NCBI GenBank assembly: GCA_029851415.1
Contig: CM056742.1
Span: 152,897,121-152,961,120 of the forward strand
Origin: Eretmocerus hayati
Taxonomy: Eukaryota; Arthropoda; Insecta; Hymenoptera; Aphelinidae
Length of the DNA: 64,000 nt
Direction: 5' to 3'
Of this stretch, positions 11,491-24,000 are shown in pieces (position 1 is the stretch's first letter; each line of letters begins with the position of its first letter). Both the position numbers and the translations under genes were made by a program. Under the pieces are notes generated by a model that made no database searches, was not told the DNA's origin, and was given only the letters and a program-made list of their open reading frames with translations.

Positions 11491-12560
11491 GCACAGTCGA
11501 TCCGATCCCCCCCCCCCCCCCTCAAACAGATGTCACCGTTCATGACTCCCACCCCCTCTTCTTTGACCAAAATTTCATCCGAGTCATTTTTGGGTATTAC
11601 GATGATTGTGTAGGGTAACATACCTACCAGACAATTCATTTGAATGGTAAAATTTCCTTATTACTGATTTTATCGAAGCACACATAAATGACAAAAATCT
11701 TATCTTAGAAAAAGGGGAAGAAAAGATACAATCCATTCAACATTCTCAATTACCTATGTCGATATTAAATTCTCCTAACAAAAATTTATCGCCAAAACGG
11801 ACGTCATTCCATAAGATCATTGCTATCGTCCGAATTCTAATTTTTTCTCTAATTGGTCTAATGAAGATTCAAGTCTGAAACACGGCCAAGTTCTTCTGCA
11901 ATCCATAGATTCTGCATCTAATCAAGCACTGCAATGGCTCAATGATTGGCATTGGATCATCTTCGGTCACTGGGATGCAGATACGTTCAGTTGATACATC
12001 TTCCTCGTGAATCCACCTAATAACCTCAAAATTTGTCTGACTTAATAACGTCAAAATTTGTCTGACTATCTTCCATGCAGCATAAGGGTTTGTTATCATT
12101 CTTTGCAACCATAGTTCTCATAAGTTGGCATAGCCTACTTTAGGCTCACTAACATAGACCACTCAGGCTGTCACAGCGGGCTAGTCCTCCCCCCCCCTCC
12201 CCCACGTCCCAAAGTGTCACATTTTGCAACACCCCCTCTTTCTCCTCAGGTGCGGACTTTTTTTCTTTATTTATTGATCATTATCAACACCGTGAGAGGT
12301 TATTGTGCGTCATCATACATTGCATGACATATCGTTTAAAGCTAACGGAATAAGGAAGAAATATGGAGGGAAAAAGTGAAACATGGTACACTAATTTTTT
12401 ATTATTCCAAGGAGTAACTATGACTTACTCAAGAGTATCCACTACGTATTGAATCTTCAGATTACAGTCTTCGAAAATTAGTGCAAGGCTTTACAGGTCC
12501 GGACACTTGGGCTAGCCAAAAGTATCGACCAGGAAAACGGCGGCTGGAATCCCAATGAAA
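11491..12560. other. No gene; C-homopolymer tracts and a short tandem duplication
   Basis: A run of about 16 C lies at 11,507-11,522 and a second C-rich tract at 12,188-12,205. At about 12,015-12,070 a 28-bp unit containing TCAAAATTTGTCTGACT is tandemly duplicated. No supported gene. Confidence 0.55.
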
Positions 12561-12745
12561 TGAAATTAGATGCGGGCATAAATACCCACATACTTTGAGC
12601 AATATCGGCTGTAGGGGTAGTTCTTAGCTGGGTAATAACTAGCTGCTGAAGCTCAATCTACCTACATACTTCCACCCCACACACAATCCATCCACATGGG
12701 CTGCAGGTGAATTCAGGATGAGCAAGCCAGGCAAAACTACTACTC
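12560..12745 (+). repeat. Diverged direct repeat, copy 1
   Basis: The ordered words ATACCCACATACTTT, TCGGCTGTAGGGGTAG, TTAGCTGGGTA, ATGGGCTGCAGGTGAATTC and GGCAAAACTAC recur in the same order and orientation at 14,185-14,355. The two copies flank the G-rich minisatellite, so this may be one element interrupted by it or two copies of a dispersed repeat. Confidence 0.6.
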
Positions 12746-12884
12746 ACTCTGGCTATGTAGGTGGTACATAACTATATATGTAATGCACCAGTTGCAGGCG
12801 TTGTCTCCATACCCACATAATAATTATAATAATTAAGCGCCTGTCCAATATTATCCGCCCGGATGCCTCGTATCGTGATGGGAG

Positions 12885-13010
12885 CACTGGTGCTGTTGGT
12901 GGGTCGGTGGGGTCGGTGGGTCTGGTTATCTGGTGGGTCCGTGGTGGTGTTGCTGGTGTTTCCGATGTTGCTGGTGTTGTCGGCGATGCCGGTGTTGCTG
13001 GTGATGGCTT
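12885..13010 (+). repeat. G/T-rich low-complexity tract
   Basis: Irregular GGTGGGTC and GGTGTTGCTG words. It probably belongs with the adjacent G-rich minisatellite. The open frames here are composition artefacts. Confidence 0.6.
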
Positions 13011-13104
13011 TTGACTTTCCCGTACGGTTTGGGCTACTTAGTTGATTTGATGGGCCCATCAGTTGTTCTAAAATCCAATCAGCCAAAACGTTTCTTTTGG
13101 ATGG

Positions 13105-13850
13105 ATAGGCTGGGGCTGAGGCTGGGCTGTGACTGAGGTCGAGGCTGGGGCTGGGGCTGTGACTAAGGCTGGATCTTAGGCTTTGACTGGGTCCGAGGCT
13201 AAGGCTAAGGCTGGGCCTAAGGCTGGTCCTGTGGCTGAGCTGATGCTGAGGCTGAGGCTGAGCTGGGGCTTGGCCTAGGCTGATGCTGGGGGTAAGCCTG
13301 GGGCTGAGGCTGTGGCTCGGGCTGGAGCTGGGGCTGGGGCTAAGACTGGGGCTGAGGCCGAAGCTGAGACTTAGGCTGGGGCTGGGGCCCACGTTGGGGC
13401 TGTGGCTAAGCTGGGGCCTAGCCGAGGCTGAGATTGGAGCTAAGGCTGATCCCGAGTCTGGGGGCTGGGGCTGGAGCTAGGGCTAAGGCTGGCGTTGAGA
13501 CTGGGGCTAAGGCTAGGACAGTGGCTAGACCAGAGACTGACGCTGGGGCCAAGGCTGGAGGTAAGGCTGGGCTGGGGCTGGACCGAAACTGAGGCTGTTG
13601 CCAAGGCTGAGTCTGGGACTGGGACTGGCGGTATGGATGAGGCTGAGGCTGGTCCTTTGGCTAGGGATGAGGCTGGGCCTGTAGCTAGGGATGAGGCTGG
13701 GGCTGGGGACATAGCTGGGGCTGAGGCTGGGCCTGTCTCTAGGGATGAGACTGGGTCTGTGGTTGAGGCTGGGGTTGTGGTTGAGGCTGACATGGTGACT
13801 GGGACTGAGGCTAGAGCTGTGTCTGGGGCCGTGGATGGGGCGGGGCTGAG
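13105..13850 (+). repeat. Hexanucleotide-derived G-rich minisatellite (GGCTGR)n
   Basis: About 750 bp made of GGCTGA, GGCTGG and GGGGCT words with interruptions. Because the period is six, both strands stay open in some frames for up to 206 codons and would encode Leu-Gly or Ser-Pro repeats. That is a by-product of the repeat rather than evidence for a gene. Runs such as GGCTGGGGCTGGGGCT on the plus strand could form G-quadruplexes. Confidence 0.88.
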
Positions 13851-14184
13851 GCCATCACTGGAGCTGGCCAACTGGGCGAGATTTCCAGATACATACTAGA
13901 GATCCAGGAAACTCACTATGCGCAAAATTACACCAACTTGATAGTTCTCAATCACAGGTACTAGGTTACATCAAGGAAATTTTTTTCCGAATCCACTGTA
14001 TCATGAAATCTCAATGTCACATTGTTGAACTACAGAAGCATTTCAGAGGCTCATACCATATCAGAGACACTTTCAAGCCGGACGAGCGTTAGCGAGGTAG
14101 GCAATAACGCTAGTATATTATTACTACCCAGCCAGTCTGAAGCGGTAAAATATCGGGCTATATATAGCCAAATACCACCCAGCC

Positions 14185-14355
14185 AGCGCGGGCAGAAATA
14201 TCCACATACTTTTACCCATTTCGGCTGCAGGGATAGGTTTTTAGCTAGGTAGAGTATGACCTGCGGACGCAAAAACTATCTACACATTCTCACCTGGCCA
14301 GACGTAATCCAGATGGACTGCAGGTAATTCCAGGTCGGGTATAAGGTCAAGCACA
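14185..14355 (+). repeat. Diverged direct repeat, copy 2
   Basis: Second copy of 12,560-12,745. It contains ATATCCACATACTTTTACCC, TTTCGGCTGCAGGGATAGG, GATGGACTGCAGGTAATTCC and CAAGCACAACTACC. A third, weaker set of related words (ACTCACATCTATTTACC, TCTGGCTGGGTATAATAAG) continues to about 14,720. Confidence 0.55.
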
Positions 14356-17300
14356 ACTACCCACATGATTTTGAGATGATTTTACCCGTTTCACCTACCT
14401 GTGTGCTGCACTTTCGGGTTACCTACACGCATGTTTACACAGCCGTGAAAACATAGATACAAATATGGCCAGGAAAAACGAGGGCTGTGCAGTTGCTCAA
14501 ATACTCACATCTATTTACCTTGTTAATGCTCGTGGGTAAAATTCTGGCTGGGTATAATAAGTGGGATTTACAAGCTCCATACCGCAAATATCATTTGATT
14601 CATGGGCCAAAGCGAACCACATTCGATGGATAAGATAGATGTTAACTTGGCCGGGTAGCTTCAAGTAGGTATTCACCCACACAGCTATATCCGGGTAGGC
14701 TGTATGGGTGGTTATTTTCCTTCCGGGTAGTTGATTATCTGCTCCAATGATAATTGTATTGAAACCCATGGATGACTAGTTACAATTTTTCCCACAAATT
14801 TTCCACAGTGTCGCCAGTATGAACTTTGATCCAGATGACAGGGGACGTATTTTATAGAATATGGTTCCTCAAATTCGAAATGCATACTTTGAAACCGGAA
14901 TTTGCACGCCCAAAACATATGATCTCATTCGATCTGAATTACGATTCCATCAAGACCATAACAAATTAGAATAATCATTGTAAGAAGTTACAGTTACTCA
15001 TGGTGCGTGAATAAAGTCAAAAGAAACGGTGTGAACGATTGTCACTTCGACCGTGGAAGGCTATGTCTATGTATACGTATGTAGTATGTACCTCACGATC
15101 GACGATATATATGTACTCACAATAAAAGGCTATGTTGCACGTAAAGAGAAAGAGAGTGCATAAGAGAGGGACAGATTTCGCGCGGAATGCGGTCAGGTTG
15201 GCACCGAATGCAGCAAACTCTGCCAAACGAGGCCCACAAACTTCTGAGCCGTCGACATTCGCTCTTTTATACACGAGCCGGAGCCTTTCAACTGAGATGT
15301 ACTTACACATCAGCCTGATGTTGTTGATACTACTGTTAAGAAGTACGACGAGCGATTTTTGCACAAATTTTCGCACGATTCTTGAAAATCACACGGAGCC
15401 TGACGTAGAGGCTAATGGTTTACACTCATTTGTGGGATATTGGCGAAATAATTATAGAGTATTATAGACCAACTATCTGTATGTCTGGTTTCTTTACGAG
15501 GTCAAGATGTACATGCGTGTATCACTCGTTATTGGCTCATTCATTATCGTTGTTGGTGAAGATAGAAGTAAACTGCAGCTTTTCTTTACTAGATCATTTG
15601 AAAAAAAGCTGTGACTGTGGTCAATCTCTGGAAGAATGTTGAAGGTGAAAGGGTTTGCGGTCTAACTTACAATCAACTTATTTCGGTTATACCCATGTTA
15701 TTTTTATGATCGTCAAAAATTACGGACGCCCTAAGAAAAAAATGGTAACTGTATAGTTCTCACTGGGGTGTCTGGAGAATAATGGTGTCAAACACGTTCA
15801 GATTTTAGAGATTGTAGCGGTTTCCACAAATCGAAAAATAACCTTGTATCGGTGTTGAGCTTTTGTGGAACATAAAATTTCTCGGGTATCATTATCCGAA
15901 TATGATTTATCTCCGCGAATTTCCCCCAATACGTGCACTGTAACCGTGAGAATTGCATTTGAGACCTGTTAGCCATGAGACCTACCAATGAGGCCTAAAT
16001 AATGGGATTTTTCATTTCCATCGCACACACAGTTAGATCGATGCGGTGGCACCCGTTGCGTCGCACAGGGCCTTTATCTAAGTTTACTAATAGGGTAACT
16101 GCAAGCCAATATTCGCACACTTCATGAAATTCTTACCAGGTATCCCCTTTGAATTTAGTCATCAAGCCTGTTTCTGAGGTTTGAGGTAATCTATGTGGGA
16201 TTTCAAATTTATAATGGGTAGGCTCGAAAGATGATGAATATTGATAAGTCTTACAACTTTTACATGCAATGAAAATCTCCGGTCAAAATCACACGAAATC
16301 TCATTCAAAATAATCATTAGCACACCTCACCCTGTACTAGAGATTTCTTAGAGTTTCAGAAAGACCAACGATATATAACGTTCCACAACCAGCTTCGTAT
16401 ATCTCGTTGCTGCAAGCTCTTGACCTAAAGTTGACTGTCGGTCATTTTTATTTTGACGGCATAGAAAATCAGTAAAAGATCAATTTATTCAGCCTCAAAA
16501 TTGGACAAGAAATCCGAATCACTTTCAAATAGAGATTCAGCATCGTTCGCATTGGTACTGATCGAAAATCTCACCACAAGACCGGTAAATAAGAGACTCA
16601 CGCCACAGTAACCAAAGAGAACGTCGTCTTTTGACTCTATAATATCAGCGCTATCCAGAGCAAAGACAGCCCAAAGGTGGGCTTTCAAGTGGGGCTGCTG
16701 ATACTGTTGCTGATGCATGTGCTATGTAAGCAAAAGCAGCGCAAGTCGCATACAGTGTATAGTCAAAGCATACTTTTGTACGACGACGGGGACTCTCAGG
16801 ACCCCGGACACTCGACTCGACTTTCTGTACTCAGTTGCGCTCGGTTTGAGAGCTAGCAGTCGCGTCCGAGGTTCCGACAGGTGTACACCTACATACATGT
16901 AGGCCTCGTGCATTACATTCGGTCTTATTCTTTAAACCGCTTTTTTTCAATCCATGATGAGTTTGTTGGCTTGACGATGCGGGTTCTACAGAATTTTTCG
17001 AATAATTTGCTTTGTTCGAGAGTGTTTCGTCCAACTGTCATTGTGTTTTGAATCAATTTAAATGTGTAGAAGATTGTAGGAACCTGACAATAATAGTGTT
17101 GGTATAATATTACTAAATATAGTGTAATCGTGCGGTTAATAAAATAGACTGATTGTTTTGTTGAGAGCGTGAAAATGTTTGTGAGGGGCAGCGCTGGTTG
17201 TGAGGCCCGACAACCAAACAAAAGGGCTAGATTTGTCCATAGGCAGCGCAGCGATGCCACCCCCGCAGTTCTCACGGTGAGTCAAATATTTTCAATAAAT

Positions 17301-18959
17301 TTGCCCTAGATCTGTAACATTTTACAGAGTATCTCATGCATTCAGTTCAATGTGTGAAAGTAAAAAAAAACATTTATTAGGGTTGTATGGAATTTCCATT
17401 AAATTTAAAATGTGCAACATGGCGTAATTTACTTGCTTTAATAAGATTGTGAAAATTTACCCGTTCAATTGATCAGTTCTCTATGGAAGCTAGGGAATTT
17501 TTTTCATGAAAAATTTACACTATTGTCATCAGGAAATTACTGAATCCACAGTTGTTGTAACATTTAAAACTACTCTGTTAAAATTTTTTTGAAAAACTTC
17601 AATGACCTGGTGCTTGAATCTAGGTTGAATGGAAACCTCGACCGATTTCTTGTGAATCTAACCAGCTGGTTGAATTTCTGGTTGAAATTCAGACTAATTT
17701 TATACAGTGTGACTGGAACTATACTCAATTCAACCTTTTTGCCCAAATTAACCCAAAGTCGAGAAGTACAAACTTGACAATGGGTCATAGAATCCCATGG
17801 GGTTTACTTGGTCAAAAGATGAAGCTAAGACAAATTCAATCGAAAGTCGAAAGTAATGGATATCTCAAGTCAGGCAGTCATAGTATCAAGCAAGTACAAG
17901 ATCAAGAACTTCAAGGTGTGAAGGTGTCATGAAATCTAGGATAGGCAACTGTATCTGTATATCACGCTTCAATAAAATAAGTTCACACGAACCACAAAAT
18001 CCATAAGGTGATATCTCATAAGTGTAGCTCAAGAGTCGTGCAGAACAGCTCTGATGACTTTTTATGTGCCTTGAAGCATGATGCTAAGTTGACACACTAT
18101 CGGTTTACAAGTGTGGGATAAATACACTCAAGGAAGTTTGAAGTCTCAGACCTGTTTCAAAATCGAAGCTCATAAGCTTGCATACTGTATATATCGTCAA
18201 ATTACAATTTCAGATCAGTAACGCGATATGTATTAATGTGCGATCAACAGGAGCCATACACATAATATCACTACTTCAATCCTTCATAATCTGTTTATGT
18301 GCTGAAATTCTTACTTATAGCTCGGTGTACTGAACTCCTGCAGCTGGCGTTAAATTCAAAAAGATGTGATGGGTATGATAAGAAAATGACAGGAGAAGCC
18401 AAGTCCAGCTGACTTGATAATATGGAACATCAAGATATATCCTTATGCCACGCGAATCGTGAACCGCCCCTTTATACATACATACTGATCGCGTTGGAAG
18501 ATCTTCAAAATGTAGATCACTTGGAACACGTTTTCGAAACTGGCTCGAGCACATATGCCTGTTGTTGTGTTGGATACTTTGCAAGTTCCTTCCATTCGTC
18601 TACGTCAATGTGTATTTTCTAGTATATATGTAGTCTCGCAAACTGATGAGAGTATAGATTTTGCTTAGTGAATAGTGGGTCAGCTGTTATTACATGGGAA
18701 ATGGGTTTCGGTAAAGATTACACGAAAGAAGAAAATTATTGGAGGGGTGATTTGACGAGATGGTCACGACAGACCTCGTCCGAATTTTTGACGTGAATAT
18801 ATCATGACGGCAATTACCAAATTATCTTGTAGCTGGTGCGCAGAAATGCTACTTTGTATTATCAACCAGAATAGCTTCGCAGGATAATAATTTTCTAAAA
18901 TTTTCGGTAAAAGTCAGATGATTTAAATATCATTTTTGTTTATTTTAAAAGGTAACTAG
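14356..18959. other. No confirmed gene; two weak exon candidates
   Basis: Mostly AT-rich single-copy-looking sequence. Two places deserve a look and are given as findings: a 56-codon frame with a signal-peptide-like start at 15,297-15,467, and a 34-codon frame ending at a GTGAGT donor at 17,175-17,276. Near 17,580-17,715 are words (CCAGCTGGTTGAA, TATACAGTGTGA) shared with the element at 18,960, possibly a decayed relative. Nothing else recognised. Confidence 0.4.
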
Positions 18960-19957
18960 CACTGTAAAAAACTGGTTGACGTCCAACCAAATTGGTCAAC
19001 CACTGGTTGAAAATTCAACCTCTGGTTGCATACCAGATTCAACCAATTGGTTGAAAACTCAACCTGGTTCAAATATCAATCACTGGTTGATCACCAAATT
19101 CAACCACTGGTCAACAATCTTACCGAAGTGAATTTGGGAGTGAAAATGGGATCCACGATCCATGAGATTGGTCAATGATGGTTTCCGAGAGACATTAGTG
19201 GGCCAAGAAAACAAGTTTTTTTATGTTTTTTCGTCAAGAGTTACAAAAAAATATCAGCTCCGGCCGAGCGAGCCTTTTCGGAAAAAAGTCCAGGTTAAGC
19301 AATGTTTTCGCGATTTAGTATGCAGATTGGTGACCGCTCTGCTGGTGTTGCCACGCTTATATCTCGCGTAAAAAATTCGCCCATTCTATCAATATGGGTA
19401 TTATACGAGGCCCATAATATCGGTTAAGGGTGATCATCAGAAGACATTGCTGAGTGAAGAAACTTGCTTTCTTGGCCCAAAAATGTCGTCCGGGCATAAT
19501 AATTTACCAATCTCATGGGTTCCATATTAAAAAAATACATGATGAAAGAGGCGACGTATTTTCCTGTGGAAGCTAAGCGTGTCAGCCATAGCCGAGTGGT
19601 TACCATCCCGCATACTGGATTGCGAAAACATTGCTTAACCCAAATTTCTTCCCAAAAAAGCTCTCAGCTCTGGCTTTCTTGTTTATTTCTATTTGTTGTC
19701 GTCAAAAAAACGTGAAGAAATTTGTTTTTCTGACCCAAAAATGTCGTCCAGACACCACGCATCTACCAATCTCATGGATTCCATATTTACTCCCATATTC
19801 GCTGTAGAAAAATGTTCAGCAAGTGGTTGAATTTGGTGATCAACCAATGGTTGCTGCGAAAAATTAATCAATTGGTTGATTATTGGCGTCAACCACTGGT
19901 TGAGAGAAAATCTTCAACCAATTGGTTGGAATTTTTCCTCACAAATTTTTTACAGTG
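18960..19957. mobile_element. 998-bp inverted-repeat element, CACTGTAAAAAA ends
   Basis: It begins CACTGTAAAAAA (18,960) and ends TTTTTTACAGTG (19,957). The outer 150 bp of each arm is rich in CAACCAATTGGTTGA / AACCACTGGTTGA words. Further in, AATGGGATCCACGATCCATG (left) mirrors the right-arm stretch ending CATGGATTCCATATT, and GCGAAAACATTGCTTAACC occurs in both arms. A secondary direct repeat (CCCAAAAATGTCGTCC followed by CCAATCTCATGGRTTCCATA) occurs at about 19,478 and 19,737. No coding capacity. Confidence 0.75.
19575..19640 (+). other. tRNA-like 5' half (Ser/Leu type) inside the element
   Basis: GTCAGCCATAGCCGAGTGGT resembles the start of a tRNA-Ser or tRNA-Leu, including an A box (TAGCCGAGTGG). 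No T-arm or B box follows, so it is not a tRNA gene. The opposite arm carries a more diverged version (AGCAGAGCGGTCACC on its minus strand). Confidence 0.3.
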
Positions 19958-20674
19958 TATACCCTTTTCTCAATACTTTTCCCTTATTGATGAATTGGTG
20001 TTATCAATGGACTAGCTAATTTTGAAATTCGTATTTCTAATGACGATTGATGAAAGATTTCTGTAAAAATCTTTCGAGTATTTTCAATAGGTCAATCTGA
20101 GATAGACACTCGATGGTCATATTTTTCTTGCAAAGAATATCAATGAGATGGAATAAGGCCAATTTTCAGACTCGTATTAAAATGGGAATAGGTACTTGAG
20201 AAGAGGTTCCTTATTTATATTGGCCGTTCAATATTTCAAATTTTTATAGACTACACGATGGTAATATTTTTTATTCGTTAGAGCACGCGTTTCACATGAA
20301 AACGAAAACCAGCAACTCTGCGCGGCACAGCTATTCACTGCTCTCGAGGAATGATTCTGATGTTCTACGCGCATCTTATTCCTCATCCATGCAATCTTTT
20401 ATGCAACAATCCAAGCAACCCGATCCGTCTTTGCGTACTCACCCTACACAATTTATACATTACATTTACCCACTCGACATACGTGCACAAGTATTACATA
20501 CATACCTAGAATATCCCTCGTTACTCATTCCGACTGGTCAACGACATCTCGAATCAGTATTATACATCGAAGAATAATGTAAATATATCACGCTGATAAA
20601 TGCTGTAGATCCGAGTAGATCTGTATTCCTTCCAGGGAAATTGAGTCACTCACTCAAAAGCTGTCCTAACTACT
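19958..20674. other. No gene recognised
   Basis: AT-rich. The 93-codon frame at 20,296-20,577 has no recognisable domain. Confidence 0.45.
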
Positions 20675-21097
20675 CCCTAGTAAGAATAAGTGCCTCATGA
20701 TCATATACGAACATGTTCCCAACCGAATTGTGGTCACCTATGACCATCTATGACCTCAGAAAATATTATGTCTCCATGGTTAGTCATAGGTACACAAAGC
20801 CAACTCGTACATGGCCGTAGGGTATCGTAATCAAGTGGTTGTACATGACATTTTCAATATCGGATGGAGGCCTAGCAATTGGAGTCCCAAGCGCGCTTAT
20901 TTCGAAGCTTCGGATTGAGAAACTTTTCGAGCTGGCAATGAAGTGCTTAATATTCAACATGAATTCCTAGGATCAAGTATGAAGACCAATGACGACCTAT
21001 GACTCCTCCTCCTCATGGTCACAGGTGGTCATGTATGGACACAGTCTGGTTGGGAACATGTTCATATATCATCATGAGGCACTTATTTTTACTAGGG
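20675..21097. mobile_element. 423-bp MITE with CCCTAGTAA ends
   Basis: CCCTAGTAAGAATAAGTGCC at the left is matched by GGCACTTATTTTTACTAGGG at the right, and similarity continues inward for about 85 bp (GAACATGTTCCCAACC, TGGTCACCTATGACC / GGTCACAGGTGGTCATG). The CCCTAG start recalls piggyBac termini, but no TTAA flanks it, so I do not assign it there. Non-coding. Confidence 0.75.
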
Positions 21098-24000
21098 CTG
21101 TGTCATCTTTTGGGGATATTTTTCTGGATCTTGGTGGATCATATCATTTTCCTGCACTAGAATTCATCAGCACTGATTGAGACTGTTTTGTATTTGAATT
21201 CGTTCGATTTGTTAAAAATCTAGATGAATTATACAAGGTTCCGCAATTTGCATCTGCCCTACATATAAATGAAATGAGTGTACACACACTAATAACCTGT
21301 CTCCATTGACTGTAGGATCACACTTTATCAAAGTTACCAGAATGAGTCAAATGGCAAGAGAAGAATCAAACATAGTTTTGAATCTTCATGTGACCAGTAT
21401 TTTTCTTAACACGGTTCGCTGCGGAGGCTGAAATCAGGATTCTGGCATAGATTTCGAAGATTGACTTTGTTTCATTTTCACTCCAATGACCATCAAAGCT
21501 TTTTAAGAGTTACCCTTGTGGGCATAATTTACAGGTGGTGCGGTGATCTGTGAGCCCCATCGCTCCGAACGTATTAATAACTGGCGTCAAAGTTGCTAGT
21601 CCTGAATAAAATGTAGATTTTGGAGATAATATAGATCTTTGCTCAGAAATCTCCATATATTGCATCATTTATCATATCTATATACTTTTATAATTCTCTA
21701 CAAAAAGACAAAAACTATCAATTGGATTGGAATAACCACACGTGACTTGCGGGAATTCGGTCGGTTCGATGATGTGCATGGCTTTGATGCACGGTGACTC
21801 TATATACATATACGGATCGTTCGGAATCTATATGGCACATATACGCTGGTTATAAACCGGTTGATCCTGTAAGTGTCCGAGTCCTGCACAACATCGGCTC
21901 TCTGAAAATAATAAAAAAATCGCTCGCGCGTGCGGCCCACGAGTAAAGAGGTCCATCCTATATGTATCCCATTCCTCCAATTCACATTTACTCATACATT
22001 TGCAAACTCTAACCAATAAGGCCTCCAACCAATAACGTGTATATGTCTTTTTTAAATGTGTGTGTATCAAAGTACGTACACGAAATCACTTTCATCGAAT
22101 ATGCAGTTTTTGACGATCAGCAACCGTTTCACGAAACCATGCTCCCTTTTTTTTTTTCTTTTGAATCCTCGGCGACCCAATCTCGATTGTGTGGAAATGC
22201 AGAATATGCGCGACTCTCATCTATTTATCGCATGTAGGATAATATATTGTAGCATCCTTTCCATATAATGTCTTGCAGGTTCGATATACAGTGTGGTGGT
22301 GGTGGTGGTGGTGGTGGTTTGTTTTTCAAGCGTCTGTACATATACAGATTTCGATTTCACTATTATTTGAGTAAGAGATGGAGAAAGACGGGATTTGAGA
22401 TCGTCCCGATGGATATGAATCGAGATCGGAACGCGGATTCCTTTGAATTTCACTCTCTCGGCTCTTGATTTTTTCAACGTGGTATATACAGATAGTCAGA
22501 GTCTACATTCGATATATTCGCATTGAAATTTACCTACGAGATGTTATAGAGAAAGAGAGACACTTGAATATGCTTTTACATATATCTATAGACTGAATTT
22601 CTCGTTAGTCCCAATTATTCGTAGTTGAAAAACAGGATGTGTTTGTATGGGATATTATTCAAGGGCAATTTGCACAAGTATGTGTGCTTTGTATCACATC
22701 GAACAACCGATCTCTAGTCGATAAAGAAAAATATCTTAAAATTTTGACGATGACAGATAGAAGAAATTGCGCGTCATTTTCAAGTATCTGTATTTCGTAC
22801 AACGATCGCTCGAGAATGATCTCTGCAAGAATAATATTACCGATTCAGATTTTTGTACACTATGGTCGAAATGATCAACGATTTCGGTCGAATCGAAGCA
22901 ATTTTCCTAGTCGATTTCGTGCTCCTATAATCATTGGCAACCACACGAATGGCAAATATGAGACCCGTTATTGGGTTAGAACTCGAAAATCACCGCATAA
23001 AACGCCCCTTATTTTCTCAAACTACATACATATATTGACCGCGTGCATCGATCGATTTATCTCGTACTATACTCGTTTCTAAGTTCCCATATATTTTTGC
23101 AAGAGTGGGCAGTTTGTGGTATATTATAACCCGAGTCACACATACACATATAAATACATACAAAGAGTCGAGTCATCAACTATTATTACAATAAATAGGT
23201 GGGCGATTCTGCGATCCTGTCAATCTCTCATTATACTAGGACATCACATAGACGTGAGACCAGGACAGATAGGTTATGTATACTATAACAGTACTTACTC
23301 CCGTATCCCCCTTTTACCGAAAGCGTAAGTAAATAGGCTTGAACATCGTATATAGTGGATCCCAATGTATGTATAAACCTGTGCTTATGAATATACCTAT
23401 ATTACCTAGCTGACGTTGACCCTGAAAAACGGTTCCTCGGGTTCGTCGACCATCACGCGCGATTATCGTCTAACCTATACAACTTACTCTTTCTTCGGCT
23501 CTATAATATAAGATCGAGTTAGATTGTCCATAACCATAAAGGATAACCTTTCTCCATTGTACTGACTTTTGTGCCAATGAGCCTCGAGGACTTTGTAACA
23601 GTTAGACGTTAAGACCGAGTTAGACTCTTGATGTATTAGAATTCATTATAGAGGTGTTAGTTAGAGAAAAGGTGGGAGAAAATCCGCTAATTTTTATTTA
23701 AACTGTGCAACCGTGGTGTTTGATTGTCCTCAATACAATTATTCAGTTATACATGAACCATTTGATTGGATTGATTCTGTCGATAATGGCGTGAAAATTG
23801 CATTGATGTGAGTTGGGGAGGGGGGGATTTATAGGACAGAAGTGTGTGATATATATGTAAGTCTAGATATTACCGTTATCCGTTGATTCGATCCGTTCTA
23901 CATATACTGTATTATGCACTTTTCTTTGATGTTACAAGGCCTTGGAATGTTACATTCAAAGAAATGTTTCGTAATAGTGTCTGAAAAGAGTTTGTAAGAT

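Noticed and set aside
12772..13899. Long Ser-Pro and Leu-Gly frames on both strands
   Set aside because: Direct result of a 6-bp period in the minisatellite; no non-repetitive coding part beyond it.
22639..23082. 147-codon plus frame as a gene
   Set aside because: AT-rich, no recognisable motif, no splice or promoter context; a length expected by chance in 64 kb.
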